Counted from the first letter of the stretch, positions 52,832-62,325 are shown. The stretch: 64,000 bases of DNA from Bacillus nitratireducens (GCF_001884135.1 NZ_MAOC01000098.1:1-64000); one strand, 5' to 3'. The notes: generated by a model from the sequence alone, not told the origin. A program made the numbers and translations.

Positions 52832-55522
52832 ATGAAATCGAAAGCAAAATTTAGTATTCGCTACAAAATTATGGCTGGTTATTTAGTTATCATTTTGTTC
52901 TTACTTATCTCTTTCATTATGTTAAACAATGAGATTTCTAATTTACAAAAATCTCGTAATTTTATTATTGATCACGATTTTAAAGTTCTTAATTTAACGA
53001 ATCAAGTGGAGAAAGAATTGCTAACAATTGAAAATAAAGCGAAAGGATTTATTACTTCTAATGATGCAAATTACGTTCAATCCCTTAACGCTGCAGAAAA
53101 GGATTACGAAAAACATTATCAAGATCTTTTTGCTCTATTAGAGGATAACCCCTCTCAGCAAGAAAAATTAAAACAGATTAATGAAAACATCAATAGTTGG
53201 ATTAATAAAGAGATTCACCCATTAATTACAAATCACAATAGTAATAACATACAAGCAATCGATACGACTCAAATTCAATCATTACAATCGCAGCTAACTA
53301 GCTTCCGTGGTGTAGAGGAGCAACTAACGAAAAAAAGAGCTGCACAATTAGATACTGAAAATAATAAATTAGAGCTTTGGTTATACAGTTTATTGTTCTT
53401 ACTTTCTTGTATTTCCATTATCGTTTCACTTTATATTTCTAATTCCATTACAAAAACGATTAAAAATGTAATTCAAGCTATTAAATCTATTTCTTCTAAA
53501 GAAAAAATTACTGAAAGAATTCATGTAAACACACATGATGAAATAAAAGATCTTGCTCATACAACGAACCATCTACTAGACGAAATATCTAAAAGGGAGT
53601 GGTTACAAACCGAGCTTGCAGAATTAATTTTAATGTATCAAGGTGTACCTTCTATTGAGATGTTAGGTAACAAAATTCTTAGTGGAATGATACAAAAAAC
53701 GCAAACTTCTTGCGGTGCATTCTATGTACGTGAAGAAATTGAAGACACTGTCTACTATGTGAAGAAAGCTTCTTTCGCCGATCAAGGTTCTGATGTTGGA
53801 AAACAATCCATTAAAATGGGTGAAGGTTTAATTGGGCAATGTGCTTTAGAAAAACAAAGCTTTATTCTTCGAGAAATTCCAGAAGAATTTCGTTATGTCA
53901 CTAGCGGCTTATTAGAAATACGCCCTCAAAACCTACTAGTCATCCCTATCTTATTTGAAGATGAAGTGATTGCAGTAATGGAGTTAGTAAGTGTAACTGA
54001 GATTTCAGACTTGCATCAAGATTTAATTCAACAAACTGTTGATAACCTAGGTTTAACAATCCATAGTATTATGGGACGTATGCGAATTCAAACTCTTTTA
54101 CATGAATCACAAGCAATGACAGAAGAGTTGCAAGTTCAATCAGAAGAATTGCAAACGCAAGCTGAGGAACTACAAATGCAAGCCGAAGAATTAAGAACAA
54201 CGAATGAACAATTAGAGTCTAGAACGGAAGAGGCCGAGCAAAAGACAGCTGACTTACAAATTACTAAATCAGAATTAGAAGAAAAAGCAAGTGAGTTATT
54301 ACGTAGCTCAAAATACAAATCAGAATTCCTAGCAAATATGTCACATGAATTACGCACACCATTAAATAGTATTTTACTATTATCTGAAATGTTAAGAGAA
54401 AATCATGATAATCATTTATCCGATGATGAAATTGAATTAGCAACTGTCATTCATTCATCAGGGAAAGATTTACTTACTCTAATTAATGACATACTAGATT
54501 TATCTAAAGTAGAAGCAGGCAAACTAGACATCATTTTTGAAGCAACGAACATAAGTGATATGGCAGCAAATATGCATCAAAACTTTTTACATATAGCTGC
54601 ACAGAAAAATGTTGAATTTATGATTGAAGACAGTGATACGATTCCTGATCTGTTTTATACAGATGCAAAACGGATTGAGCAAATTATTAAAAACTTATTA
54701 TCCAATGCATTTAAATTCACAGAAAAAGGATCCGTTTCTTTACATTTCGATTCGATAGAAACAACCAATTTGAGTCATGATATGCAGTCTATAAGTAAAG
54801 ATTGGATTACAATTTCGGTAAAAGATACTGGTATTGGTATCGCTACAGAACAGCATCAACTCATTTTCGAAGCCTTTCAACAGGCAGATGGCGCAACGAT
54901 TCGAAAATATGGTGGTACAGGATTAGGGTTATCTATTTGTAAAGAGTTTGCTAGATTATTAGGTGGTTGGATTACGTTAGAGAGTAACGTAGGAGAAGGC
55001 AGTACTTTCACCGTATATATCCCTAACCTTCCAAATGGGTTAACTGATATACAAGTATCCAATTTAGAAGTTGCAGCAACGATAGAAGATGTTATTCCTG
55101 CTGAAGTTATTGAGGAAACTATCGTGACGCCAGAAACAAATAACGTCTTCCAAGAGAAAACTATTTTAATTGTCGATGATGATCATCGAAATATATTTGC
55201 ATTACAAAACGCATTAGAAAAACAACATGCCAATATTATTACTGCACAAAACGGCATAGAGTGTTTAGAAATACTAAAAAACAATACAAATATTGACCTT
55301 ATTTTAATGGATATTATGATGCCGAATATGGACGGTTATGAAACGATGGAACATATCCGAATGAACTTAGGGTTACATGAAGTACCTATTATCGCATTAA
55401 CTGCTAAAGCAATGCCAAATGATAAAGAAAAATGTTTATCTGCTGGCGCTTCAGATTATATAAGTAAACCATTAAATTTACATCAACTTTATTCGGTAAT
55501 GAGTGTATGGTTAATAAAATAA
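52832..55522 (+). CDS. rsbK: RsbK, hybrid sensor kinase of the SigB pathway
   Basis: 896 aa. Two membrane helices (about 13-28 and 184-204) bracket a CHASE3-like sensor; HAMP (about 206-255), GAF (about 270-410), and a coiled coil rich in EELQ repeats follow. Phospho-acceptor His505 lies in SHELRTPL, ATPase GGTGLGLSI near 690, then a receiver domain with Asp827 in LILMDIMMP. This matches RsbK, which signals to RsbY in B. cereus (recalled). rsbM follows 16 bases on. Confidence 0.92.
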   Translation: MKSKAKFSIRYKIMAGYLVIILFLLISFIMLNNEISNLQKSRNFIIDHDFKVLNLTNQVEKELLTIENKAKGFITSNDANYVQSLNAAEKDYEKHYQDLFALLEDNPSQQEKLKQINENINSWINKEIHPLITNHNSNNIQAIDTTQIQSLQSQLTSFRGVEEQLTKKRAAQLDTENNKLELWLYSLLFLLSCISIIVSLYISNSITKTIKNVIQAIKSISSKEKITERIHVNTHDEIKDLAHTTNHLLDEISKREWLQTELAELILMYQGVPSIEMLGNKILSGMIQKTQTSCGAFYVREEIEDTVYYVKKASFADQGSDVGKQSIKMGEGLIGQCALEKQSFILREIPEEFRYVTSGLLEIRPQNLLVIPILFEDEVIAVMELVSVTEISDLHQDLIQQTVDNLGLTIHSIMGRMRIQTLLHESQAMTEELQVQSEELQTQAEELQMQAEELRTTNEQLESRTEEAEQKTADLQITKSELEEKASELLRSSKYKSEFLANMSHELRTPLNSILLLSEMLRENHDNHLSDDEIELATVIHSSGKDLLTLINDILDLSKVEAGKLDIIFEATNISDMAANMHQNFLHIAAQKNVEFMIEDSDTIPDLFYTDAKRIEQIIKNLLSNAFKFTEKGSVSLHFDSIETTNLSHDMQSISKDWITISVKDTGIGIATEQHQLIFEAFQQADGATIRKYGGTGLGLSICKEFARLLGGWITLESNVGEGSTFTVYIPNLPNGLTDIQVSNLEVAATIEDVIPAEVIEETIVTPETNNVFQEKTILIVDDDHRNIFALQNALEKQHANIITAQNGIECLEILKNNTNIDLILMDIMMPNMDGYETMEHIRMNLGLHEVPIIALTAKAMPNDKEKCLSAGASDYISKPLNLHQLYSVMSVWLIK

Positions 55523-55538
55523 GTGAGGTTTAGTTTAA

Positions 55539-56396
55539 GTGGAAAATAAGTATTATAATTTTGATCCATCCGTAGATATGGATAAGCGCACGAACTTAGA
55601 AATTGAATTACTGTTGGAAGCGGTATTTAAACTATCTGGCTTCGATTTTCGCCAATATGCTCGCACATCTATTTATAGAAGAATTTGTAATCGAATGCAG
55701 CTCTCTAATATCCCGACCATTTCAAAGTTAATTGAAAAAGTAATTCATGAGGAAGGGTTTTTAGAACAGTTATTAAATGATTTCTCCATTAATGTAACTG
55801 AAATGTTCCGTAACCCTAACTTTTTTAAAGCGCTAAGAGAGCATGTGATTCCTGAATTAAAAAAGTATCCTGAAATTAGAATTTGGCATGCTGGATGCGC
55901 AACCGGTGAAGAAGTATTATCAATGTCCATCTTACTTCACGAAGAAGGATTAAGTGAAAAAGCTGTTATTTACGCAACAGATATGAATACCGATGTGTTA
56001 GAAAAAGCAAAACAAGCTATCCTTCCGTTAAATAAAATGCAAACTTATACGAAAAATTATTTACAAGCTGGTGGTACACAAGCATTTTCTAACTATTATT
56101 CAACAGATAATCGTTTCGCTTATTTTAATCCCTCTCTTTTACAAAACATTATTTTTGCACAGCATAATTTAGTAACCGATCAATCTTTTAACGAATTTCA
56201 TATTATACTTTGCCGTAACGTTTTAATTTACTTTACGAGTAAACTTCAAAACCAAGTACAGCAACTATTTTATGAAAGTTTAGGTCACAATGGATTCCTA
56301 TGTTTAGGAAATAAAGAAACTCTTCGTTTTTCACATATAATGCCGCATTATATCCAATTTAATCCGAACGAACAAATCTATCAAAAAATACAATAA
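55539..56396 (+). CDS. rsbM: RsbM, CheR-type methyltransferase tuning RsbK
   Basis: 285 aa, GTG start with AGTGAGG upstream. CheR fold: N-terminal helices with ISKLIEKV, then SAM motif IRIWHAGCATGEEVLSM and LCRNVLIYF. In B. cereus RsbM methylates RsbK and holds it down (recalled). Second gene of the rsbKM unit, convergent with rsbY. Confidence 0.92.
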   Translation: MENKYYNFDPSVDMDKRTNLEIELLLEAVFKLSGFDFRQYARTSIYRRICNRMQLSNIPTISKLIEKVIHEEGFLEQLLNDFSINVTEMFRNPNFFKALREHVIPELKKYPEIRIWHAGCATGEEVLSMSILLHEEGLSEKAVIYATDMNTDVLEKAKQAILPLNKMQTYTKNYLQAGGTQAFSNYYSTDNRFAYFNPSLLQNIIFAQHNLVTDQSFNEFHIILCRNVLIYFTSKLQNQVQQLFYESLGHNGFLCLGNKETLRFSHIMPHYIQFNPNEQIYQKIQ

Positions 56397-56438
56397 AAAG
56401 CGTATGAAATCCTCTGTTTGGATTTCATACGCTTTTTA
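56396..56438. terminator. Shared rsbM/rsbY terminator
   Basis: AAAAAGCGTATGAAATCC and GGATTTCATACGCTTTTT, perfect arms, near both stops. Confidence 0.9.
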
Positions 56439-57578
56439 TTTCGCATTCGTTTGTATCATAATTAGACACATATCATCTGATTGTGCTTTCTTCTGTTCTT
56501 CCTTATAAAACCCTTCTATCTCTCCTTCTAAATCTCCCCATTTTCTTTCGGTAAAAGCACGTAATTTCTCTTCAGATTCAAATTCATCATTTGCAATTGC
56601 TTCAAGAACACCATCTGTAAACAATACGATTTGAGCGTTCTTCTCAAAAGGTATAACTGTCTTTTCAACTTTTATTTCATCAAAAAATCCTACTGCACAA
56701 CTCCCGCGATTTAGTTCCACTACATTCGCTTCATCAACTAAAACGTATCCAGAAGGATGTCCTGCATTTACATATTCAATTGTTCTCTTTTCTGTATCAA
56801 CTACTAAGTATATCGCTGTAAAATAATATGGGATATTGTCATTCTCATTATGTAAAAGAGTCATATATTTATTTAAGTCTTTAATGACAAGTTCTGGATC
56901 GATTAAACATTTAATCGATTCACGTAATACAGACGAGATAAACATACAAACTAATGAAGCAGATATACCATGTCCCATCACATCTAATAATATAATACCG
57001 TAGCGGTTTTCATCGATTTTATACCAATAATACATATCTCCAGCTAGTTTGAATGAAGGTAGGTAACTTGCTTCAATTTTTATATGATCTTCTCTTAATG
57101 GGCTACTTAATAAGTTTCTTTGTACTTGTGTAGCTAAATCTAATTCATTACGAAGATTTTCCTCTTGTTCTTTATGCCAATTTAATTCTGATTTCAAGCG
57201 TAATGCTACACGCATACGCGCTAACAATTCAACTTTATTTATAGGTTTCGTAATATAATCCATTGCGCCTATATCAAGCGCTTCAGCTAATTTATTCGCA
57301 TCTTCTAAAGCTGTTACAAAAATAATAGGAATATCTTTAAACTTCTCCTCTTTTTGTAATCGCCTACAAACTTCAAGTCCATCAATTTCAGGCATCATAA
57401 TATCTAATAGTATTAAATCAATTTCATTATGCCTGGAAGAATCTTTTCCAAAATGGATGTATTCGAAAAGCTCTTGTGCAGAATTAAGCGATACAAGATC
57501 CTGATATCCGGCTTGTTTTAAAATTTTTTCAATTACAAAGATGTTAACCGGATTATCATCGACAATTAAAATGGACAC
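56436..57578 (-). CDS. rsbY: RsbY, PP2C phosphatase with receiver domain
   Basis: 380 aa, GTG start behind AAGGGGAAA. Receiver domain (ILIVDDNP, LILLDIMMPEIDGLE) followed by a coiled segment and a PP2C-type phosphatase (GDMYYWYKIDENRYGIILLD, DVMGHGISASL, LFTDGVLEA). It dephosphorylates RsbV under stress, freeing SigB (recalled). Confidence 0.93.
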   Translation of the reverse strand: MSILIVDDNPVNIFVIEKILKQAGYQDLVSLNSAQELFEYIHFGKDSSRHNEIDLILLDIMMPEIDGLEVCRRLQKEEKFKDIPIIFVTALEDANKLAEALDIGAMDYITKPINKVELLARMRVALRLKSELNWHKEQEENLRNELDLATQVQRNLLSSPLREDHIKIEASYLPSFKLAGDMYYWYKIDENRYGIILLDVMGHGISASLVCMFISSVLRESIKCLIDPELVIKDLNKYMTLLHNENDNIPYYFTAIYLVVDTEKRTIEYVNAGHPSGYVLVDEANVVELNRGSCAVGFFDEIKVEKTVIPFEKNAQIVLFTDGVLEAIANDEFESEEKLRAFTERKWGDLEGEIEGFYKEEQKKAQSDDMCLIMIQTNAK

Positions 57579-57693
57579 AAGTTATTTCCCCTTTTCTTAT
57601 TTAAAATGTAAATCTATTATCATTTTCTATTTTTCTAGTATTGCATACTCAGTTACAAAATGAAAATTTCCTACTCAAACATATTTATACAGC

Positions 57694-57731
57694 AAAAGAA
57701 CAAACCCCCTAGAAATGAGAGTTTGTTCTTT
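57694..57731 (-). terminator. Terminator of ferritin-like gene
   Basis: AAAGAACAAAC and GTTTGTTCTTT are perfect arms around a loop of about 15 bases. It ends the sigB operon. Confidence 0.75.
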
Positions 57732-57751
57732 CACTCTATAAATTCCCACTA

Positions 57752-58192
57752 TTAATTTAACACCATTGCCTTGTCACTTAAAAGCCGATCTAATTCTTCC
57801 ATATGATTTGTTTCATCTGCGATCATATCTTCTAACTTTACAACTAACTCTGTCATATTTAATTTCGCTGCCTGTTCTTTTCTCGTTTCATAGCGCTTAA
57901 TTGTTTCATATTCTGATTGTCTAGCTTCTTCTAACATTTCTCTAACATCTTCTACTTGTTTCACTGGTAAAGGGATCGTAGTAGGTGTACCACCTAGCGT
58001 CTTAATTTTCTCCGCTAAATATAGGGCATGTCCTTGTTCATCACTAATTTCAGATTCAAAGAAAGGTTTTAACACTTGTCTATATATACCAGAAACTGTA
58101 GCTGCATTATGGTTATACATAATAATTGCCGAGTATTCTCCTGCTAAATCTTCATTCAATCCTTTGATTAGTTCTTTCACATCGTGTGACAT
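57752..58192 (-). CDS. Ferritin-like stress protein (ORF4 of the sigB operon)
   Basis: 146 aa. Four-helix ferritin-like fold with EYSAIIMYNHNAATV, EISDEQGHALYLAEKIKTLG and DETNHMEELDRLL supplying Glu/His for a di-iron site. In B. cereus this ORF4 is the last gene next to sigB (recalled). It has its own SigB-type promoter 28-50 bases upstream. Function likely iron or oxidative stress related. Confidence 0.88.
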   Translation of the reverse strand: MSHDVKELIKGLNEDLAGEYSAIIMYNHNAATVSGIYRQVLKPFFESEISDEQGHALYLAEKIKTLGGTPTTIPLPVKQVEDVREMLEEARQSEYETIKRYETRKEQAAKLNMTELVVKLEDMIADETNHMEELDRLLSDKAMVLN

Positions 58193-58219
58193 TTTAATAT
58201 CTCCTCCTATACTTAATAA

Positions 58220-58244
58220 CTACCCCTTTTCTCATGTTTTAAAC
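58220..58244 (-). promoter_or_regulatory. SigB-type promoter before ferritin-like gene
   Basis: -35 GTTTAA (58239-58244), 13-base spacer, -10 GGGTAG (58220-58225). Confidence 0.75.
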
Positions 58245-58261
58245 ATAATTTTTTAAAATTT

Positions 58262-59038
58262 TTATGTATCTAAAAACGCCGCTTGCTTCAATTTACTTAT
58301 CGCTTGTCTTTTAATACGAGAAACGTGCATTTGTGAAATACCTAACCGTTCCCCTGTATCCTTTTGATTTAAATTTTCTCCAAATATATAATGAATAACA
58401 CTCTTTTCCGTATCATTTAATACGTTAAAAATATCATCTAAAATAAGGCGCCTTTCTGTCTGTTCATATCCTTGCTCTACCTCACCTACAGATTCAATTC
58501 TCGCTACCGAACTTCCATCAGATGAATTTTCAACTACATCATCTAAGGAAGATACTCGATAATTATTTTTTGCATCCATAATTTCTAGCACTTCTTCTTC
58601 GGATAGTCCTAAATGATCCGCAATCTCTATAATCTTCGGTGAACGTTGCAAACGATCTGTTAGCTCCTCTATCGCAAGTTTAATCTTCCCACCTAAATCT
58701 TTAATTCGCCTTGGAACATGAATACCCCAAGTTTTATCACGTAAATACTTCTTTATTTCTCCTACTATCGTAGGTATTGCAAACGGCTCAAAAGCATTCC
58801 CTATCGAATAATCATACCTTCTTATTGCGCCTAAGAGCCCTAACATCCCTACTTGTATAATATCCTCATGCATCGGCCCACCTTTTGAATAACGATATGC
58901 AATGGAATGTACGAGGTTTTTATAGTGATCAACCAACCTTTCCTGCGCTTCATCACATTGGTTTTGTTGGAATTCTGCAATTAGTTTAATAACGTCTTCT
59001 TTAGTAAGATTTGTAGGTTGAGATTGGATTTCCATCAT
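58262..59038 (-). CDS. sigB: Sigma factor SigB
   Basis: 258 aa. Region 2 with RYSKGGPMHEDIIQVGMLGL, GAIRRYDYSIGNAFEPFAIP, and region 4 with LNQKDTGERLGISQMHVSRI, standard for general stress sigma-B. It overlaps the rsbW end by 38 bases, so they are coupled. Full length. Confidence 0.96.
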   Translation of the reverse strand: MMEIQSQPTNLTKEDVIKLIAEFQQNQCDEAQERLVDHYKNLVHSIAYRYSKGGPMHEDIIQVGMLGLLGAIRRYDYSIGNAFEPFAIPTIVGEIKKYLRDKTWGIHVPRRIKDLGGKIKLAIEELTDRLQRSPKIIEIADHLGLSEEEVLEIMDAKNNYRVSSLDDVVENSSDGSSVARIESVGEVEQGYEQTERRLILDDIFNVLNDTEKSVIHYIFGENLNQKDTGERLGISQMHVSRIKRQAISKLKQAAFLDT

Positions 59039-59483
59039 TCTCCACCTGCTCTCTTTGTATATATTTTGTCATTAAAACTGTCATGCCCTCATCATGCATA
59101 ATTTGTATATCATCCATTAACGTATTTATTAAATATAAACCTAAACCATTTTCCGGCAAATGTTCTACTGGTTTATTAATATCATACGGACCAACTTTCC
59201 TTTTTAAAGTGCTAAAATCAAAGCTAACTCCATTATCCGCAACCATAATTTCTAATCGATCTTCATATAGACCAAAGACAATTGTAATTTCTCCAACGTC
59301 TTCTTTATATGCATGCTGTACAATGTTTGTACATGCTTCACTAATAGCAATTTTCATATCTTCTATATCGTCATAAGCAAAGTCCATTCGATTCGCAACA
59401 CCAGCCATTGTTAAACGAATAATAGCCACATATTCTGCTTTTGCAGGAATTTTCATTTCTATCTTTTCAAATTTCTCCATCAT
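59001..59483 (-). CDS. rsbW: Anti-sigma factor/serine kinase RsbW
   Basis: 160 aa. GHKL ATPase with DDIEDMKIAISEACTNIVQH, MVADNGVSFDF and LPENGLGLYLINTLMDD. It holds SigB inactive and phosphorylates RsbV (family knowledge). Starts 6 bases after the rsbV stop. Confidence 0.95.
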   Translation of the reverse strand: MMEKFEKIEMKIPAKAEYVAIIRLTMAGVANRMDFAYDDIEDMKIAISEACTNIVQHAYKEDVGEITIVFGLYEDRLEIMVADNGVSFDFSTLKRKVGPYDINKPVEHLPENGLGLYLINTLMDDIQIMHDEGMTVLMTKYIQREQVENDGNPISTYKSY

Positions 59484-59489
59484 CCCTAG

Positions 59490-59828
59490 TCACCTTCTTT
59501 CTACTTTTTCAATATCTGAATTCAAATTTAATATTTCTGTTAGTCCTGTAATATCAAATAATCTTTTTAGTCTTTTAGATACACCAATAAACTCTAGTTT
59601 TCCATCATTTTTCTTAATTGCTTTTAATAGAGCTATAAAAACGCCTAAACCTGTACTATCCATATACTCTACCTCAGTAAAATCTACTACAATATGAACC
59701 TCTTTTTCGCTTGCAATAGGCATAATCTTATTTTTAAAATCTGATGCCGTATACGCATCAATCTCACCATTAAGTTGTACCGTATAACCTAAATCATTTT
59801 GCAAAATATTTACTGCCAAATTCATCAT
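59490..59828 (-). CDS. rsbV: Anti-anti-sigma factor RsbV
   Basis: 112 aa from ATG 59828 (AAGGGGGCGG upstream; a longer frame to 59870 has no site). STAS domain with VVDFTEVEYMDSTGLGVFIA (phospho-acceptor Ser). First gene of the rsbV-rsbW-sigB operon; an SigB-type promoter is 35-59 bases upstream. Confidence 0.95.
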   Translation of the reverse strand: MMNLAVNILQNDLGYTVQLNGEIDAYTASDFKNKIMPIASEKEVHIVVDFTEVEYMDSTGLGVFIALLKAIKKNDGKLEFIGVSKRLKRLFDITGLTEILNLNSDIEKVERR

Positions 59829-59862
59829 TTCCGCCCCCTTATCTAAAACTTCTACTATGTAA

Positions 59863-59887
59863 TTACCCATAAAAATTAGTTTTAAAC
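59863..59887 (-). promoter_or_regulatory. SigB-type autoregulatory promoter of rsbV-rsbW-sigB
   Basis: -35 GTTTAA (59882-59887), 13-base spacer, -10 GGGTAA (59863-59868). Confidence 0.85.
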
Positions 59888-59961
59888 ATATTTTTTCATT
59901 TTAATTATAAATAAATTTTCTACACCTTTCCCAGCTTCATGCTTAAAAAATACTACCAAAT

Positions 59962-59986
59962 GTTTAAACCTTGTAAATTTGTGTAT
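59962..59986 (+). promoter_or_regulatory. SigB-like promoter before DUF2187 gene
   Basis: -35 GTTTAA (59962-59967), 13-base spacer, -10 GTGTAT (59981-59986), 39 bases before the start. One base off the consensus -10. Confidence 0.6.
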
Positions 59987-60024
59987 GTATAATGTATAAA
60001 CATTATTTTTAGGGGGATCTATCT

Positions 60025-60225
60025 ATGGAAGAGCACAACTTTAAAAAGGGAGATTTCGTTCAATTTTCTTATCGACACGATCATGCTACAAAATTAATTG
60101 GTTCCATTATTAACATACTAACGAATACAATTGTGGTTGATATAGGTAATGATGAGGACTTATCTCATATAGAACCAAGGCAAGTCGTAAGAATAAATAA
60201 TTGTGAAAAAGTAACGATGGTTTAA
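60025..60225 (+). CDS. DUF2187/YkvS-like small protein
   Basis: 66 aa with KKGDFVQFSYRHDHATKLIG, NTIVVDIGNDED and a basic end, a small SH3-like barrel of the YkvS type. AGGGGGA upstream. It has a SigB-like promoter and lies next to the sigB operon, divergent from rsbV. Confidence 0.8.
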   Translation: MEEHNFKKGDFVQFSYRHDHATKLIGSIINILTNTIVVDIGNDEDLSHIEPRQVVRINNCEKVTMV

Positions 60226-60296
60226 TACATAATAGAAAGTATAATTTTAATGAGTGGGGGTTCTTCATCCTCCACTCATTCCTATGCAGATTACAT

Positions 60297-60337
60297 TAAA
60301 AAAGCATCCAAATTATTTTAATTGGATGCTTTTTTAT
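60297..60337. terminator. Shared terminator
   Basis: AAAAAAGCATCCAAATT and AATTGGATGCTTTTTT arms between convergent genes; another hairpin (TGAGTGG/CCACTCA) is at 60251-60279. Confidence 0.85.
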
Positions 60338-60406
60338 GTATATTTATTAGTTCATTCACTTTATAGCTATATATAATAAACTTAAGATTACTATTCATTA
60401 TCATAC

Positions 60407-60658
60407 TTACGCTTTCCGTAGCATTCTAGAAAAGAATGTAACGATTAAAATAAAGACGATTGCACCTAATAAAGCTGGAAGAATAAAGATGCCTCCCCAT
60501 TCAGGACCCCAATGACCAAATAACGCACTACCTACCCAAGATCCGATTAATCCGGCAATAACATTACCAACTATACCTAAAGGAAAGTCTTTTCCTGTAA
60601 TCATTCCAGCTAACGCACCAATAAGTCCACCTACAATACACGTAATAATAAGTCCCAC
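60407..60658 (-). CDS. GlsB/YeaQ/YmgE family membrane protein
   Basis: 83 aa, GTG start with GGAGG upstream. Three membrane segments with conserved glycine motifs (GGLIGALAGMITGKDFPLG, VIAGLIGSWVGSALFG), the YeaQ/YmgE (transglycosylase-associated) pattern. Such genes belong to the B. cereus SigB regulon (recalled). Third gene of a likely operon with CsbD and YflT-like genes. Confidence 0.87.
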   Translation of the reverse strand: MGLIITCIVGGLIGALAGMITGKDFPLGIVGNVIAGLIGSWVGSALFGHWGPEWGGIFILPALLGAIVFILIVTFFSRMLRKA

Positions 60659-60690
60659 AATTAAACCTCCTATATTATTTTTATATTGGA

Positions 60691-60727
60691 TTTATCAAGC
60701 TTTGGTATGTAACCAAAGCTTGATAAA
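60691..60727. repeat. Perfect 16-bp inverted repeat between CsbD and GlsB genes
   Basis: TTTATCAAGCTTTGGT and ACCAAAGCTTGATAAA around a 5-base loop. No T-run, so it may stabilise or set the ratio of mRNA parts rather than end transcription. Confidence 0.7.
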
Positions 60728-60733
60728 CATGTA

Positions 60734-60934
60734 TTATTCTTTATTATCCAATCCATCACTTACCTTTTGTTTCACTTTTCCGACTTTTTCTTTTATCGTT
60801 CCCTTCGTCTTCTCCCACTTCCCTTCATTTTTCAACTTTCTATCCTCTGTAACTTCACCAATTCCTTCTTTTATTTGTCCTTTTTTCTTTTCAACCTTAC
60901 CCGTAATTTGTTCTTTCAGCCCGTTCTCACTCAT
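60734..60934 (-). CDS. CsbD family stress protein
   Basis: 66 aa, very charged with [20 protein letters not shown] and [20 protein letters not shown], the CsbD signature. SigB-controlled in Bacillus (recalled). 36 bases after the YflT-like gene, so in one unit. Confidence 0.9.
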   Translation of the reverse strand: MSENGLKEQITGKVEKKKGQIKEGIGEVTEDRKLKNEGKWEKTKGTIKEKVGKVKQKVSDGLDNKE

Positions 60935-60969
60935 ATTTACAATCTCCTTTTCGTAATAGATTTATAGAT

Positions 60970-61359
60970 TTAAAGGGTATACATGCATCTTCTTTCTTGT
61001 AACCATTCACCAACTCTTTCTAAATCCTTAACGAATAACAAGATTTTTCCTTCATCCAGTTTTTCTTCATAGAAGTTAGCTTCTTCCTCATTAAGTCCTA
61101 ACTCTTGCATCTTATTTCTTAACTGATCTCCCGTTTTTTGAAAGACGTTAATAATGCTTGTCCCAAGTCCCTCCTCTTTTATTCCAATTGTATTCACGTC
61201 TGCATTGTCTGCGATTCTATCTGTCCTATCTTTCTCATGTGTTAATACGTAAATATCTTTTTGGTCTATTCCTTTCTTCACTAGATCATTCGCCGCATTC
61301 ATGACCTCTTTCTCCGTAATAAATTCATATACAAAAGGTTTACTATACTTCGTTTCCAT
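60970..61359 (-). CDS. YflT-like general stress protein
   Basis: 129 aa. Heat-induced GSP17M domain with VYEFITEKEVMNAANDLVKK, DIYVLTHEKDRTDRIADN and VFQKTGDQLRNKMQELGL. First of the three-gene SigB unit, behind a SigB-type promoter. RBS AGGAGGAAG. Confidence 0.87.
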   Translation of the reverse strand: METKYSKPFVYEFITEKEVMNAANDLVKKGIDQKDIYVLTHEKDRTDRIADNADVNTIGIKEEGLGTSIINVFQKTGDQLRNKMQELGLNEEEANFYEEKLDEGKILLFVKDLERVGEWLQERRCMYTL

Positions 61360-61407
61360 CTTTAACTTCCTCCTCTAAAATGAATTATTTGTTATATTAT
61401 ATGTAAT

Positions 61408-61431
61408 ACACCCATTTTCGAAATGTTAAAC
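61408..61431 (-). promoter_or_regulatory. SigB-type promoter of YflT-CsbD-GlsB operon
   Basis: -35 GTTTAA (61426-61431), 12-base spacer, -10 GGGTGT (61408-61413). Confidence 0.7.
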
Positions 61432-61634
61432 ATAAAATATGAAAAAAATTATGTGAATTTTGATTTTGATAGAGAATGAACCGCATATTTTTCATATATA
61501 CGCTTCATATTATTCATACGAACATCATTAAAACTAGTAAACATGTCTCCCTACGATTTACAAAGTTATCTCCTTACAATAACTACCTAAATTAGCAGAA
61601 TATTGTTATAATTAAAATTAGAGGAGGAGATAAA

Positions 61635-62105
61635 ATGAAAAAAATCACTTACATATGTGCTCTAAGTGTTCTATCTTTCACTTTAATAGGTTGTACAAGC
61701 ACTTCTACTACAAATAATACTCCAAAAACTAAGCAAGAAAATACGAAAAATGCCATTCAATTAAACTCTGCAGACATTACAAATATTGAGTTATTTAGAA
61801 CAACAAGTAATACTACTTCCAAATCTCAAACAGATAACGAGGAAATGATACAATCAATCGCTTCAGCAGTCCAAAACGGAACACCGAAAACAATCACACT
61901 AGATCAAAAAAAGAAACAATCTGCGCATTCTACTATAACCGTTACATATAAAGATGACGCAAAAGAAGAGTTTCTTGTGTGGGTTGATACTAAGGAACAA
62001 ATTACGATTGCTAAAGATGAGAAGAAAGATAAAGTAGAAGCTGTGACGGTGAATATTAAAGGCGCTAAAATAATGAAGGATTTTTTTAAAAATGATCAAA
62101 CATAA
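61635..62105 (+). CDS. Lipoprotein, unknown function
   Basis: 156 aa. Signal peptide with lipobox LIGC (Cys20), a Ser/Thr/Asn-rich linker, and a beta-rich domain (ITVTYKDDAKEEFLVWVDTK). GAGGAGGAG before the ATG. Not recognised; probably membrane-anchored outside the cell. Divergent from the stress operon. Confidence 0.75.
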   Translation: MKKITYICALSVLSFTLIGCTSTSTTNNTPKTKQENTKNAIQLNSADITNIELFRTTSNTTSKSQTDNEEMIQSIASAVQNGTPKTITLDQKKKQSAHSTITVTYKDDAKEEFLVWVDTKEQITIAKDEKKDKVEAVTVNIKGAKIMKDFFKNDQT

Positions 62106-62236
62106 AAGGATCCCCATCAACTTAAGGATTCAAACTTAGCACAAAATTTTGTTCAGAAATACTATAAAATTTCAGCCTAATAGGTAAGTGGCGAGACCGT
62201 ATATTATTAAACTTAAAATGTTTCAAATTGAAGGAA

Positions 62237-62262
62237 GACACCTTATAAGGTGTCTTTTCTTT
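62237..62262 (+). terminator. Hairpin terminator downstream of lipoprotein
   Basis: GACACCTT and AAGGTGTC with TTTTCTTT; part of the dispersed repeat also seen at 10612-10703. Confidence 0.7.
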
Positions 62263-62325
62263 ATTTTCAAAAGGACCTGCTCCATTTATTCGTAAAAGTA
62301 TAAAATAAATTGAATCCGTTAAAAC
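62261..62325 (+). repeat. Dispersed repeat, second copy
   Basis: About two-thirds identical without gaps to 10640-10703 (TATTTTCAAAAGGA start and GTTAAAACA-like end). Both follow a hairpin of the same form. Confidence 0.5.
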
